DNA of 64,000 bases from Echinarachnius parma (GCA_037951105.1 JBAMJV010003035.1:81210-145209), one strand, 5' to 3'; shown: positions 50,083 to 60,552, counted from the first letter of the stretch. Notes: generated from the letters alone by a model not told the origin. Numbers and translations: made by a program.

Positions 50083-50329
50083 AATGCTAGAAATTAACCT
50101 TTTTGCCTTGTGGCCCAGTCGGGCAAGAAAAAGACAAGATTGTTCAACTTTAAGTGGCCTGAAACCTAAATCTGTTGGCCCCAAACAAAGAAAAACATAA
50201 CAAATTCTGTTAAATTTGGTTGCCCGAAAGGTCCAGTAGAATTTAGGATCAATGAAATTTGGTGGCCCGGAGCTACATGTAAGTTTTAGTGGCCCCGGGC
50301 CACCGGGCCTATGCTAATTTCGAGCACTG
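50083..50329. mobile_element. hAT-like MITE beside exon 4, AATGCTAGAAATTA ends
   Basis: Starts AATGCTAGAAATTAACC and ends GCTAATTTCGAGCACTG, with GGCCC-rich subterminal sequence, so it belongs to the CAATGCTCG family. A perfect 8-bp duplication CCTTTAAA flanks it (50075-50082 and 50330-50337). The right duplication starts at intron position +10 after exon 4. Confidence 0.88.
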
Positions 50330-50346
50330 CCTTTAAACTTGCTTAC

Positions 50347-50406
50347 CCGCAGACTGAAGCTTTTCACACTGAGCGTATCATCATCTTCATCCTTGTTCTT
50401 CCGTTT
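50347..50406 (-). CDS. NET1: NET1-like exon 4: basic/acidic cassette B
   Basis: Encodes 20 residues (about 205-224): KRKNKDEDDD followed by TLSVKSFSLR. The acceptor is GTTAAACAG|AAA and the donor CGG|GTAAGC, phase 0 at both ends. It aligns best of the three cassettes with human NET1 KRKRREKDDDVVSLSSLDLK. The exon lies between two transposons: a TTAA MITE ends 50 bp before the exon, and a hAT-like MITE is inserted 17 bp after it, its target duplication starting at intron position +10. It could be constitutive or a cassette alternative to exons 3 and 5. Confidence 0.87.
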
Positions 50407-50455
50407 CTGTTTAACAAAAGATAATGAGAGAAAGATAATGAGGTATATATGCTGA

Positions 50456-50845
50456 TTAAAGGGACTTAGTAACATTGTCCAAATCCTCAAAATCATATTT
50501 GATTTCTAGCGGTTCCCTCATACCTTGGTGTCTTCGTATTAACAATAAAATCATGGGACAGGTTTCGGTTTTTCAAATTTCCCTTTCGTTACAAAGATAT
50601 GTACGATTGAAGTGTTCAAATAATAAAATATCCGTTGGATTTTTGAAACCGTGTACAAAGTGAGACTGAGTGCAGTGAGTTAGTGAATATCACTTTACAT
50701 TTTTGCTCATTACTCGGCCATGCAACGTCCATTTGACTTGAAATTTTCACACAATACCCTGTGGACATATCAGATAACAACTATACATTACATCAACCAT
50801 TCATCACTTTTTGCACATGTCAACAAAGTTACTAGATCCCTTTAA
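50456..50845. mobile_element. TTAA-flanked MITE, AGGGACTTAGTAAC family, copy 2
   Basis: Starts TTAAAGGGACTTAGTAACA and ends GTTACTAGATCCCTTTAA, closely matching 23842-24221. Its edge lies 50 bp before exon 4 on the gene strand. Confidence 0.9.
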
Positions 50846-50879
50846 TTGTTCAATCTATGGTGTTGAAGTCAGCAATTAG

Positions 50880-51379
50880 ACTAAGAGCCCTTTTATACAT
50901 GAGAAAATTTGTGATTGCATCATTGCAATCACGATTGGAATCATTTTTAACTCCAATCACGGTATTTTTGACTGTGTGAACACAAACTAGAATCACGAAT
51001 TGCGAAACTCGAATCGTGGTCCAGAGGTGTTTTCTAATCATGATTCATTCAAATCACAGTGCGAATCGGTAGTGTGAACGACTTGACCTCCAAAACATGA
51101 TTTGGGAGGCGGAGCTTACGTGACCCTACATGCACTTCCGCCGATAAACCGCGCTCTAATCGCTTAGAGTGCAGTGCATGTAGTGTAATACCAAAGATGG
51201 CGCTCAGTTTGATTGACGGGTACACATATACACGTCTCCAGAAACGCGATTGTAATCACAGTTTGCGCGATGTCTTTTTCCTCGTGTATAAGCAAGGCAA
51301 TAGAATCACCGTGATTGTAAACATGATTCCAATCATGATTGCAATCACTAATTTTCTCATGTGTAAAAGGGCTCTCAGT
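50880..51379. mobile_element. MITE with ACTAAGAGCC ends, copy 2
   Basis: Starts ACTAAGAGCCCTTTTATACA and ends TGTAAAAGGGCTCTCAGT, with internal GATTGCAATCACGATTGGAA motifs as in 41135-41607. Confidence 0.85.
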
Positions 51380-51581
51380 AATACTTTTTAGCCTATACTT
51401 TTTAGCCTTTTTAGCATTTAGCCTATAGTGGCTACCAAAACAGGACCCCCTGCAGAGTAAACAATGTTATTAAACCTGCTTCTACAGTACAGAGGCCACT
51501 ATTATAAACAAGTTGGAGTGTACAATATAAATAATCATTGCAATACAAATTGATGTTCAAGCAAATTTGATGATAGATCAC

Positions 51582-51662
51582 CTTTCTCTTGAGAGTATGG
51601 AAGAATGCGAGGTCATCATCTTCATCATCGGAATATCTCTGCTTTCGCTTCCTCTTCTTCAC
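51582..51662 (-). CDS. NET1: NET1-like exon 3: basic/acidic cassette A
   Basis: Encodes 27 residues (about 178-204), starting VKKRKRKQRYSDDEDDD and ending HTLKRK. The acceptor is CTCTCCAG|GTG and the donor AAAG|GTGATC, phase 0 at both ends. The basic run KKRKRK is a classical monopartite nuclear-localisation signal and is followed by an acidic patch. In human NET1 the comparable stretch is KRKRREKDDD, which is part of the nuclear-localisation region. This exon resembles exon 4 (KRKNKDEDDD) and more distantly exon 5, suggesting exon duplication. Functional import activity is inferred, not shown. Confidence 0.82.
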
Positions 51663-52130
51663 CTGGAGAGATTGCAAGATAAAAACAGCACAATAGATAT
51701 GAAGGATGAGGGTCTGAACTCTGAAAACGCACTTGGAAGGTTACATACGTACTTCTTTACAATATGGATGAATTGGAATCTTGTAAATTAAGATATGAAA
51801 TTAAATTATCAAGAGTCAATTTTTTTACCTCTAATTACTTTGAGTTTTATCTTATAGTTTCATCCATGTACAGTGATTATTGCTGATGTTTACGTTTTCT
51901 AGTAAAAACAAAATGTTTCCCTTGATTTCTATTCACACTGGCCAAATGGCTTGGAGTTCTTCAAGCCACAATGCCAAACAGAGGCTACTGTAATGTTGAA
52001 ATTTGTTCTATGTTTCGGGCTCCATACCCAATTCTTCTTTTAGGACACCAAACTTTGACCCAATAGGGTCATCCAGAAAAAAAATATATAGATTGCACTG
52101 AGTAGTGTGTAGACTACTGAGACTCAAACT

Positions 52131-52854
52131 TTAAGGGGAGACTGTACCTTTTTTTGAAAATGTCATTGTTTGGCCTTTGTTTCTCTTTAAACTTGGCAGA
52201 AAGGTTTTTGTAGTGACAAAATGACGATTTCAACAGTCATTTTGTATCTCGAGGTCACGGTCAAGGTCACAGGTCATAAAACAAAGGAAAAAAAAGCGAT
52301 TTTGTATTTCCCAAATAACTTTGTCCCTGATAGTCCTATTGCTCTGAAATTTGGAGGAAAGCTTCATTATGCATGACTCTACAAGTTGAACTACAGCCAT
52401 TTCATTACCATTTATAACAACTGATTTATGAAGCATTAAAGATAAATATTAATTACGAAACATGATATTGATAATTATTATATGATTATTCAAATTATAC
52501 ATGTGTGACACATATAAGTGTAGTTTAGATTGTTCAGACAGGTGTCCTCTACAAGTGTGCCAATTTTCAGGTGGATTAAAGAAACTAAGTGTATAGAGAG
52601 TCAGGAAAGGAAACGGTGCCATAACGTTGGCATTATTCAATATCTGAGAAAGAGCCATTTAAAGTTTTGTTTTTCTTTATATTTTAAGTACGTTCGTCTC
52701 ATTAATATCACTTTTTGAGGGGTCTAGAATACATATTTTCTGTTCAAACTTTGCAAGATGATAATTGAATGTACAAAGAAGATGGCTAAGTAAAAATACT
52801 TTTTTAGACATAAAATAACATTTTAGGCAAATTTTGGGTACAGTCTCCCCTTAA
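52131..52854. mobile_element. TTAA-flanked MITE, AGGGGAGACTGTACC ends
   Basis: Perfect inverted ends TTAAGGGGAGACTGTACC and GGTACAGTCTCCCCTTAA. Near the left end is AGGTCACAGGTCA (52264-52276), a direct repeat of nuclear-receptor half sites with one spacer base. Confidence 0.85.
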
Positions 52855-52980
52855 GTGAAATTATCTTTGAAGTAAAAATGGATTAGCATCCCTCTCTTTC
52901 TCAACCCACAATAGCGGCATTCTCTAAGTCTCTACCAAAGCATGACTATTAAAAAGAACTAAAAGAACCAATGCTCTATA

Positions 52981-55445
52981 TAAACCCCTCAAAAAAAGTT
53001 TGGAAACTCAACTTTGATAGATTGTATAACTTTTATTGTCAAATTGTATTTGTTCCTTTTAGTGTCATTGCAATGCATGATGATTTCCCTTTAAAATGGT
53101 ACATTATTTGTCATTCATTTCAAATCAGGGAATACGCAGTGCGTTTCAGAATGGAGGACGGTCAGAAGTCAAATGTCGCAAAACGGGCCGAAAGTATTCA
53201 GTTGGGAAATTTGACTCTTGTGCCGTATTTTTTAATGTTCAGGTTGTATCGAAGATTGTAGCGTGTTCAAATGATTTAAACTTATCAAATTTGGTATCAT
53301 TTTAAAGCCTATGTGTCTATCTTTTCAATACGGTTATGTCCGTAACAATTTTATTAACAGGTTAAGTATGGTACAGCTGAATATGGGGAGGGCCGAAAGG
53401 GAAATGTTGCAAAATGCATTTCTTTTTGTGAAATTGAAGGCGTTGCATCGAAAAACGACTATTGGAGGGATGTTTTAGGGTTGTAAATTGCATAATCATC
53501 AGTAAATTTAGTATCATGTGAAAGCGTGTTTATTTGTCTTTAAAATCATGTCTCACCTGTAATAATTATGCTATTGGGGTGTGTGCAGTAAAACCGGATA
53601 TGGGGGTCTATAAATGCTATGAATTTAAGACCATGGCTTCTTGTTTCAAGATTCCGGTAAGATATTGTTGTATTAAGCATAACTAGATCATCATTACGTT
53701 TTGCACTATCGGAAAGCTCGTTAATTTACCTTTAATATGATGTCTCATTTGCAATGATTATGCTGAATGTGAGTGTGTAATACAGGAAACTCACAAACTT
53801 GATGTATTGAAAATGCTTCAAATTTCTCTAAACCTACGCAAACTGGCCAGATCTGGCATAATATTAGCGCCCTCTTCGACCGTGTAGGTATGCCCTTATT
53901 ACCACGTATCAAACGGTAGAAAGTCGACCTAACAACGTGTCATTTTGAGCCCCATACATTTAGAGGTACTACACACACCTCAAGCACATAACCACTATGA
54001 ATAGGGCATTATTTCATTGACAAATTAACACGCTTTAACATAATGTTGAATTTCATAATGATTATGTAAAGTAAAGTACTAAGATATCCCCACAAAAGTC
54101 GTTTTTGGATGCAACGCCTTCAATTTCACACAATCAAATGCATTTTGCTTACATTTTGCTGTCGATCCTCCTAAATATTCACCTTAATTGTACCTACCCG
54201 GCTTTCATAATTATTCCAAGTGAGGTGTCATTGGAAAGATAATTAAACAGGCTTTTGTCTGATATCATATTCAACAGTATCTCCTCATTGACAAGATATT
54301 CATCGTCGAAAGAATTTGAACTTGAGAAAGACCGTGATATGGTTGTCAGACCTTCCAACTGTAGAGACACGGATTTTCCGCGATCGCGGAAAATCGCGGA
54401 AAATCGCGGAATTGACCATTTGAAACGGAAAATGAGTTCTCAAACGGAAAATCGCGGAAAACCTCTTTTTCCTCAAAAATTCATATTTTGTAGTAGAAAA
54501 CTATCAGAAGAAAACAAATGACAAAAAAGTACAAGAAAGACGATGTCGAATGCAACTTACAACGACAAGAAATCCGCTCTAGCGCGGTGCGGCGAGTGCG
54601 ATCGACTAGACTAGCTACCCCGGCGCGCCCCGCACAGTCATGCAGCTGCTATGTGTCACCCGTACGTGTATCACACTACACACATGTACGTAATACCAAA
54701 GATGGTAGAGCGCCTCAACGATTCTCAAACGTTGACATCGAGTCCGCCCTCTATCGGCAATTATGCGCGATCGCGCACACGTGTATAACAATACTTCCGC
54801 GTTCCTTCCGGGGTATACTACGGCTTTGGTAATGGTACGGAATTCGATTACGAAACGATGTCGCACGCTGATAGTGATACGTATGAAAGCTTGAAGTTGA
54901 AGCGAGAGAAAATCGGTAAGTTTTCACAATAAATACCTATATTATTGAATAGCCTAACTACTCTCTGGCCTGTCGTAAGTCATTTCTGATATCAGGCATG
55001 ACACATTCCCCCAAATTTGGATGATTTGTGGGTGAAAATAATGATTTTACCATACTCATTGAATTTTGTATACGTTTGATGGTAAACGGAATTTGCAGTT
55101 TTTCACATACATCAAAGTCTATGGCAAAACGGAATTTCCGTTTTTCAGGCAGGCAAAAACGGAATTCCCGATTTTCTGAAACGGAAAAGGCCTTTTTTTG
55201 AAACGGAAAATCCGTGTCCCTACAACTGAAGTTTGTTGGCGCATTTTGTGACATTTCACTTCTGACTTTTCCCCATTCTCAAGTATACTGCACATACCTC
55301 GTGCTCGTGATGTTTACGAATCTGGTATCATTTGAAAGAGGTATACACACCCTTTCAAGTGATACCAAATATAACCATTATGATTTCTTAATAAAATAGA
55401 TATAATCGATCAAACTTGAGTTTCCGAACTTTTTTTGAGGGGTTT
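52981..55445. mobile_element. Large fold-back element, AACCCCTCAAAAAAAGTTTG ends
   Basis: The left end AACCCCTCAAAAAAAGTTTG then GAAACTCAACTTTGAT is mirrored by ATCAAACTTGAGTTTCCGAA then CTTTTTTTGAGGGGTT. TA lies outside both ends, as in Tc1/mariner insertions. Internal segments are also inverted (TTGAAGGCGTTGCATC at 53438 against GATGCAACGCCTTCAA at 54107), so the element is a long fold-back. No transposase is apparent. Confidence 0.8.
54361..55223. mobile_element. DNA element nested in the fold-back, GTAGAGACACGGATTTTCCG ends
   Basis: Ends GTAGAGACACGGATTTTCCG and CGGAAAATCCGTGTCCCTAC, with CGGAAAATCGCGGAA repeats next to the left end. From 54518 it reads MTKKYKKDDVECNLQRQEIR, nearly identical to the hAT-like element at 26475-27465, at a similar distance (about 158 bp) from the end. 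AACT flanks both sides, too short to classify it. Confidence 0.78.
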
Positions 55446-55567
55446 AGATGCAATTTGTATAGTCTATAGAGCATCGCTTCTTTTAGTCATGCATGCCAAT
55501 TCGTGGGCACGCTTTTGTAGAGACTGCCATAATATTTGGATCAGACATAACAATAGGTTCATCTTAC

Positions 55568-55610
55568 CATGCTTGAGTCGGGGCAGGCCATCATGGATGT
55601 ATCTTGAATA
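55568..55610 (-). CDS. NET1: NET1-like exon 2: 43-nt micro-exon that restores the frame
   Basis: Exon 1 ends in phase 2 and exon 3 starts in phase 0, so an exon of length 1 modulo 3 is required between them. This 43-nt segment has a long pyrimidine tract ending in CCACAACCAG and the donor ATG|GTAAGA. It completes Ser163 and then reads IQDTSMMACPDSSM into exon 3. Both splice sites and the length fit exactly. It has no recognised homologue and has only phase and splice-site support. It is also too short to stand out as an open frame. The next element in this intron begins about 120 bp downstream. Confidence 0.62.
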
Positions 55611-55714
55611 CTGGTTGTGGAAGGTTGAAAGGAAAAGGGAAGATAAAACAGTAATTTATTATGCTCACAAAGTCACAAAAGCCTCATGATGTACATGTAT
55701 CTGCTTGGTTAAAG

Positions 55715-56569
55715 CAATGCTCGAAATTAGCATAGGCCCGATGGCCCGGGGCCACCAAAAATTGCTGTCGGGCCAGTAAAAAACTCATATTTCAAAGTTT
55801 GGTGGCCCGATTGGGCCAGCAAAAAAAAAAAAATTAAAAATTTTAAAAAAAAATTTTACATTTTTTTTTTAGATACCCTGTAGTCATGTTTAGTCCTGTC
55901 TAGGGCATGCCAAGACCTTCTAAATGTAGCATTCAGCAACTTATACACTTATCTCACATACAAAATATTGGTTAGTTAAAAAGTTGCAAGTTAATTGAGC
56001 AAGTAACACTGCTGCTAATGAATATTCATACATTCTTGAGCAGTAGTACTCATTTTCTAACCAGTTGTTATAAAAAAAGTTTCATATTAAAAATCGTTAG
56101 TAATTTCAATTATTTTGCATATTTTGCATATCTAATGAGCATCATGAATATTCATATATTACTATTATATCACAATTTTAAAATATGTCTTTTGTCTAAG
56201 GTGTTCAGACAACACTGCACAGAATTTTGAGGTCAAATTGAATTTTCTCTTTTTCTACCATTTTTGTTTTGTCACCTAGACCCTGACTACATGTATGTAT
56301 GACTGGAAGTGAAATTGTCACTCGTGTGTATTCAATCGCTGTGATTTTTAGATGAAGACAATGAATAAAAAGACATGACACACACACATTCATCCTAATT
56401 CATGTTTATTTAATTCATCTTACAATGAAACAAAGGGGAATGAAAAATAAAAAAAGTATTGCCTAGTACCCTGAAACTATTCACAGACTTGCCAACCGTT
56501 CCGTTTTTAACGGAATTGTCCCGTTTTTAAAGTTTTTATGGCCATAAAAAACGGAACGTTCCGATTTTG

Positions 56570-56627
<58 letters not shown>

Positions 56628-57340
56628 TTTTTTGTTCTTCTCGGATATACATGTACCATCCGATATCTGTCCGTTTTTTCAATTGTAATCAGCAGGGCAG
56701 TGCCATGTTAGTCTACAAACCGCTGTCAAGATGAAAGCCTTCAGATATCTCATCACAAATGATTCTTCTAAATTTGGCTCTTACCAGGTTTAATCTATTC
56801 ATTAATCCTCTTACCATTTGTTTATTTGAACATTTTGTTACATGTAAAAAACCTTTACTTTAGCAATAGATTGGCAGGGTTCAACGTGCCATTTTCTGAC
56901 CGAATCTATAGAATGGGGAAGGGGGAAAAAAAAAAAAAAAAATTTGTTCGGTTAACCGAAACCGTGAAAATGAAAACGTTTTTGCCGATGCCGGTCGGTT
57001 AACCGTCGTGTAACCATTTCACTACAGCCCTAGTATGCACCAGATTGCACAATTGTAAGTCCAAAAATGCAAAAGCTCCCTACCGTGGGAGGGGGGACAC
57101 CCCCCTCCCACACCCTCCCCCCCTCGGGTCGCTCCGCTCCCTCGCAATCGGGTGTTCAGTTTTCTGACTTTCAAATGTTGGCGGGTATGTATTCATATGG
57201 TTATTGTATTCATTTTACTTTTGTTTTTCCTTATTTTATTCGGGCCAGTAGTTTTTGGTTTCGGGCCACCAAATTTGGAAAAATACTAATTTTACTGGCC
57301 CGACCGGGCCACCAGCAAAAAAAGTTAATTTCGAGCATTG
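55715..57340. mobile_element. DNA element with CAATGCTCGAAATTA ends, copy 2
   Basis: Starts CAATGCTCGAAATTAGCATA and ends TTAATTTCGAGCATTG. It is flanked by GTTAAAG on both sides (7 bp, or 8 if GGTTAAAG is counted). Its interior matches 36861-37939 but lacks that copy's GATGACA insertion. It has gained other sequence, including an A run of about 55 bases and a GTTCCG-rich segment (56485-57020). Confidence 0.87.
56569..56622. repeat. A homopolymer
   Basis: An uninterrupted run of about 54 A, far longer than other A runs in the window. Confidence 0.95.
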
Positions 57341-57534
57341 GTTAAAGTTAAGAAATGTGACTTTCAGTCACAGTGAAACAAGGGTAACATGCATTTTAAT
57401 TTCACCATCCAGCATGCCGAGTTAATAAATTGAACATTTCAGAAATAAACAGGCCAAATTTTACTTTACAAACAAGACCAGAATCCAGAACTTGATGTCA
57501 TGAATATCACTGCATTTTAAAATGGATTAAAATG

Positions 57535-58335
57535 GAGTTAGTTTACATTGTCCAAATCCACAAAACTTCATTAGAACTGTAGTGGTTCTCTCAAACCTTG
57601 TTGTATTCATATTACCAAAACAAGCATGGAACAGTTTTTTTTTTTTTATTCCCCTTTTGTTATGTATAAAATAGATATTTACGATTAGAGTGCATTAACT
57701 TAATTGTGCATTAAGTGCATTAAGTGCAATGATTTTAAGTGAATCACTTTGCATTTTCGCTCATTTCTCAACGATATATCCCGATTCCATTTAACATAAA
57801 ATTATATTCCCACATTACTGAGCTGAGCTGAGCTGAGCTGAGTGGACATATCAGATCACAACTGCACAACAATACACATTTTATCAACGATAATCAACCA
57901 TTCACCCACACATACATGTAGGTACATTACAATAGCGTTGTGCGGAGATCAACCTCTTCCGCCTGCTGCAGCTGCACTATCCAACGCAAAAACTTTTTTT
58001 GTCGGCTGATTTCTCCCTCCATTTACCAGCAAATGCAAACAAACTTTCGTTTAAATGTGATCCACAATTCATATACTTTGATAATAATTACCGACTCTGT
58101 TGTTTTGAAGACCACGAAATGTAGAGGAAAAAAAATGATTATTTCCCGTCCGTTTTCCTTACCGATGCGTCCTAAAACATAGCGTTCAACTGTTGACCGG
58201 TACAGTGTACGAATGGGCGGTATGCTTATCTCCAGCGTATTAGCGTATATTGTGTGTAAATGGTCCAACTGATTGGACCATTTACTTTAGTAGATGTGCA
58301 TTCACCACTTTTTGCACATGTCAACAAAGTTACGC
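57535..58335. mobile_element. Disrupted MITE of the AGGGACTTAGTAAC family
   Basis: Shares TTTACATTGTCCAAATCC, GTGGTTCTCTCAAACCTTGT and the end motif TTTTTGCACATGTCAACAAA with 23842-24221 and 50456-50845. About 350 bp of unrelated sequence (roughly 57925-58300) separates the body from the end. A (GAGCT)5 repeat lies at 57817-57841. The terminal TTAAAGGG is lost. Confidence 0.6.
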
Positions 58336-59107
58336 CTTACGGAGAATGGAATAAAACATAACAGTTAACAGTACACCATCAAAGTCATCAATTTTAAAAA
58401 AAACCTGGATTATAGAGTCATAGGCTGCCTTAGTAAAAGCAAGGGGGTATATATATATCTTCCTTGGAAAAAGTTAAAACAGACAGTCACTAAGACACTA
58501 GACACTAGAGTCTAGACATTATTATTATTAATAAAGACGTTGATAGTGATACATGTATGATTAACCCCCGCATCGGCACACTAAAACATTTCCGACAGTT
58601 TAAGACTTAAACATTGTAAACTTTTCTTGAAATTGTACTCACACATTGAGAAAATAGTGCAGATTCCGATGCGATGATCAGATTTGCGATGTATCAATTA
58701 TATTTTGAGATAGCGCCTTCGAACGCGCGCGTGGTTTTTTGGCTTCACAAGTTTGAAGTGTTTTTAATACCGGCACCCCCTCAACTCTCGTTGACAATGC
58801 ACGCAACTCAAAATTTCTTGTGCAATGTTAATTTTGTTGGCATCATTTCATAAATTTACTCGTAGCGGACGATCTACGCATTATTTCTCCTCAAAATTTC
58901 GACCAGTTTAGTTTTTAAGGGTAGCGCGCATCATCACATGCGCGATTTTTCACAACACGCGCAAAAACAAATATTACGCGGTGTGCCGATATTAAAAACA
59001 GTGCCGATGGCGATGTGTAGTACAGATAGACGTCATTTTCTATATTTTTACTTTACATGCTTTTAGATTTAGAGACTAGAATAATTATAAATAAAATTAC
59101 AACTAAC

Positions 59108-59595
59108 CTTGCAAGACTTGTAAGACTGGTAATGGATGTCTGGTTCCTATTTCTTGACCTTCGTCTTCCCATGACATCTGCCCTTGCATCTGCTCGTCTT
59201 TCTCTTTGTTTTCTGCCCTCTCCGAATGATGTGTTTTTATTTTTTATGTCATACTCATGATTGTCACCGTTATTTTCATGCAGAATTGGACTCAAAGACA
59301 TGTCAAATACAGAGTCAGCAGTGCAGGAACCTTTGGATATAGAAGATGATCGGTGAACTTTGGAAGAATTCCTTTTCTTTCCAGAGGATGATGTGTTCAA
59401 TGTCAGGGAAATAGAGCTCACACTCGTTATTGATCCTCTCCTCGCGGCTATCCGTGGAGACCTCCGCAAGCCCCGGGGCGCAGCCAGAGATCCGGCGGGA
59501 CCAGTCAACGGAGAGCCGCTCGAGTCAGCTGCACTACTCTCTTCTCCAACATCCTCCCCGACTGATTTACGATCGCGATCACAGTTTTCCATCAT
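59108..59595 (-). CDS. NET1: NET1-like exon 1: start codon and Ser/Arg-rich N-terminus
   Basis: Encodes residues 1-162 plus two bases of codon 163. The segment is rich in Ser, Arg and Lys: RRSPRIAARRG near residue 45, GKKRNSS near 72 and GRRRSRNRNQTS near 142. These basic clusters resemble the N-terminal nuclear-localisation region of vertebrate NET1, although direct alignment is weak. The exon ends at a strong donor (CAAG|GTTAGT), leaving phase 2. The first of two adjacent ATG codons (59593-59595) is taken as the start because no earlier in-frame ATG is open. The 5' half is CpG-rich compared with the surrounding AT-rich DNA, as expected near a promoter. Reading through the donor gives a hydrophobic tail that is not expected to be translated. 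Confidence 0.8.
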
Positions 59596-60430
59596 AATTT
59601 CAAAGTATGCTTTCAGTTCATATAAAATGCATGTTGTTGAAGGATCCCGTTTACAAGTTTTTGATAGAAATACTTCCTAGAAACACGAAATAATCATTCT
59701 TGAAACAACGGCTCACACACCAGCTGATACGAAGTTCAAAAACAGCCGCACAAAATTTCGCTGCGCTACAGCAAGCTTGGTACGGTACGTACAGCGTGTA
59801 CAGCGATATTTCCGGTTAAGAATGGATCACCGAAAAAAGGGGATCATACAGCTGCTGCTGAGGTGGATGCACTTTTATTTTATGTACCTTTGACAATAAT
59901 AATAATGATAAGTTATGTGCATGGCTCAGATCAAGGGTACACTTAGATTGAACCAGGACTGGGAAATTGTTCGATTATCCAAAACCATGAGACCCAGACA
60001 CAAATTAGCATTTTTATATTAGAAAGTACCATTGGGGAAACTCCAAACAAGGTTTCAGCGTCATTGAGTTCAAATTAAAGATTTTAGAGCAATTTTATGA
60101 TGAAAAAAGGCCTATTTTCAGCACTTTAAATGTTACATTCAAAACATGCACTAATTGGTTACCTGGTTTTTACTAATGGGATGCAATATTTATGATTTTT
60201 GTTAATCTTCATGTAGAATCTATGTAATAATTAACATTTCTGTTGCGTTAATTCCTATTCTTTTACTTTCTTATTCCATTTACACATGATACAATTTTTG
60301 TGATATGTACATAACTTTGGTGTCCTGCAAATTCAAACCCTACTAACTGATGAATTGTGTATAAATAATTGTTCGCTCTTGCTTGTCTTGACATCATAAC
60401 GAGCTTTGCGAGTTTTTTTAATAAACCCAG
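59596..60430 (-). other. Upstream of exon 1: probable 5' UTR and promoter region
   Basis: The first 250 bases upstream of the start codon are mixed in composition with several CpGs and no convincing TATA box; a CpG-type promoter overlapping exon 1 would fit. From 59880 on the sequence is AT-rich with nothing recognised. The transcription start cannot be placed. Confidence 0.4.
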
Positions 60431-60552
60431 TGCCCACTTTGCGATCTGCGCCTAGCGATCTTGCCCGAATCTATACTTCTACTTCTACTTGGGTACTCGA
60501 CAGGGTCCATCAGTCAGGACGTAGAGTCGAGGGGAACCGGTGAGGTATCCCA

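Larger units (their letters stand above)
47381..50346 (-). other. Intron 4 (3.0 kb)
   Basis: Contains a hAT-like MITE beside the exon 4 donor, a partial TTAA-type MITE (about 49755-50080) and a repeat with TGACCT motifs (47560-48138). I see nothing I can name in 48150-49700. Confidence 0.7.
50407..51581 (-). other. Intron 3 (1.2 kb), mostly transposon
   Basis: Two MITEs (50456-50845 and 50880-51379) fill about 890 of 1175 bases. The remainder holds only splice-site sequence and a short TTTTTAGCCTA repeat (51384-51427). Confidence 0.85.
51663..55567 (-). other. Intron 2 (3.9 kb)
   Basis: Occupied largely by two mobile elements, 52131-52854 and 52981-55445, the second with another element inside. 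The stretch 51670-52125 holds nothing I can name. Confidence 0.75.
55611..59107 (-). other. Intron 1 (3.5 kb)
   Basis: Contains the CAATGCTCG element 55715-57340 and a disrupted TTAA-family MITE (57535-58335). The 58560-59000 part has several CpG-rich patches (CGCGCG) close to exon 1, but no element I can name. Confidence 0.7.
1062..59595 (-). other. NET1: NET1/ARHGEF3-like Rho guanine nucleotide exchange factor gene, 14 coding exons
   Basis: This is the whole gene, assembled from exons with matching splice sites and phases. The product should activate a Rho GTPase (RhoA in the vertebrate family) through a DH domain followed by a PH domain. Family landmarks seen in order are KRRDSKLWSE, IKRQE|AIFEL, AAKALLDQKKQD, ESPFSRKLDLWNFLDVPRSR, KLHVFLFEDVLV, YRQPIPV and KKQWLQLIRSAI. 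The protein is about 670 residues, against 596 for human NET1 and 526 for ARHGEF3; the extra length is N-terminal. The C-terminus ETSV matches the PDZ-ligand pattern of NET1 (ETLV), which favours the NET1 name, but a single pre-duplication orthologue of both vertebrate genes is equally likely. Most exon junctions are phase 0. Two frame breaks affect the PH exons. Confidence 0.95.

Noticed and set aside
59053-59107. Hydrophobic tail LVVILFIIILV after exon 1 as a membrane segment
   Set aside because: It lies beyond a strong GTTAGT donor and is intronic.
59360-59680. 106-codon plus-strand open frame over exon 1
   Set aside because: It is the complement of exon 1 of the NET1-like gene. The minus-strand reading has the right donor and composition.
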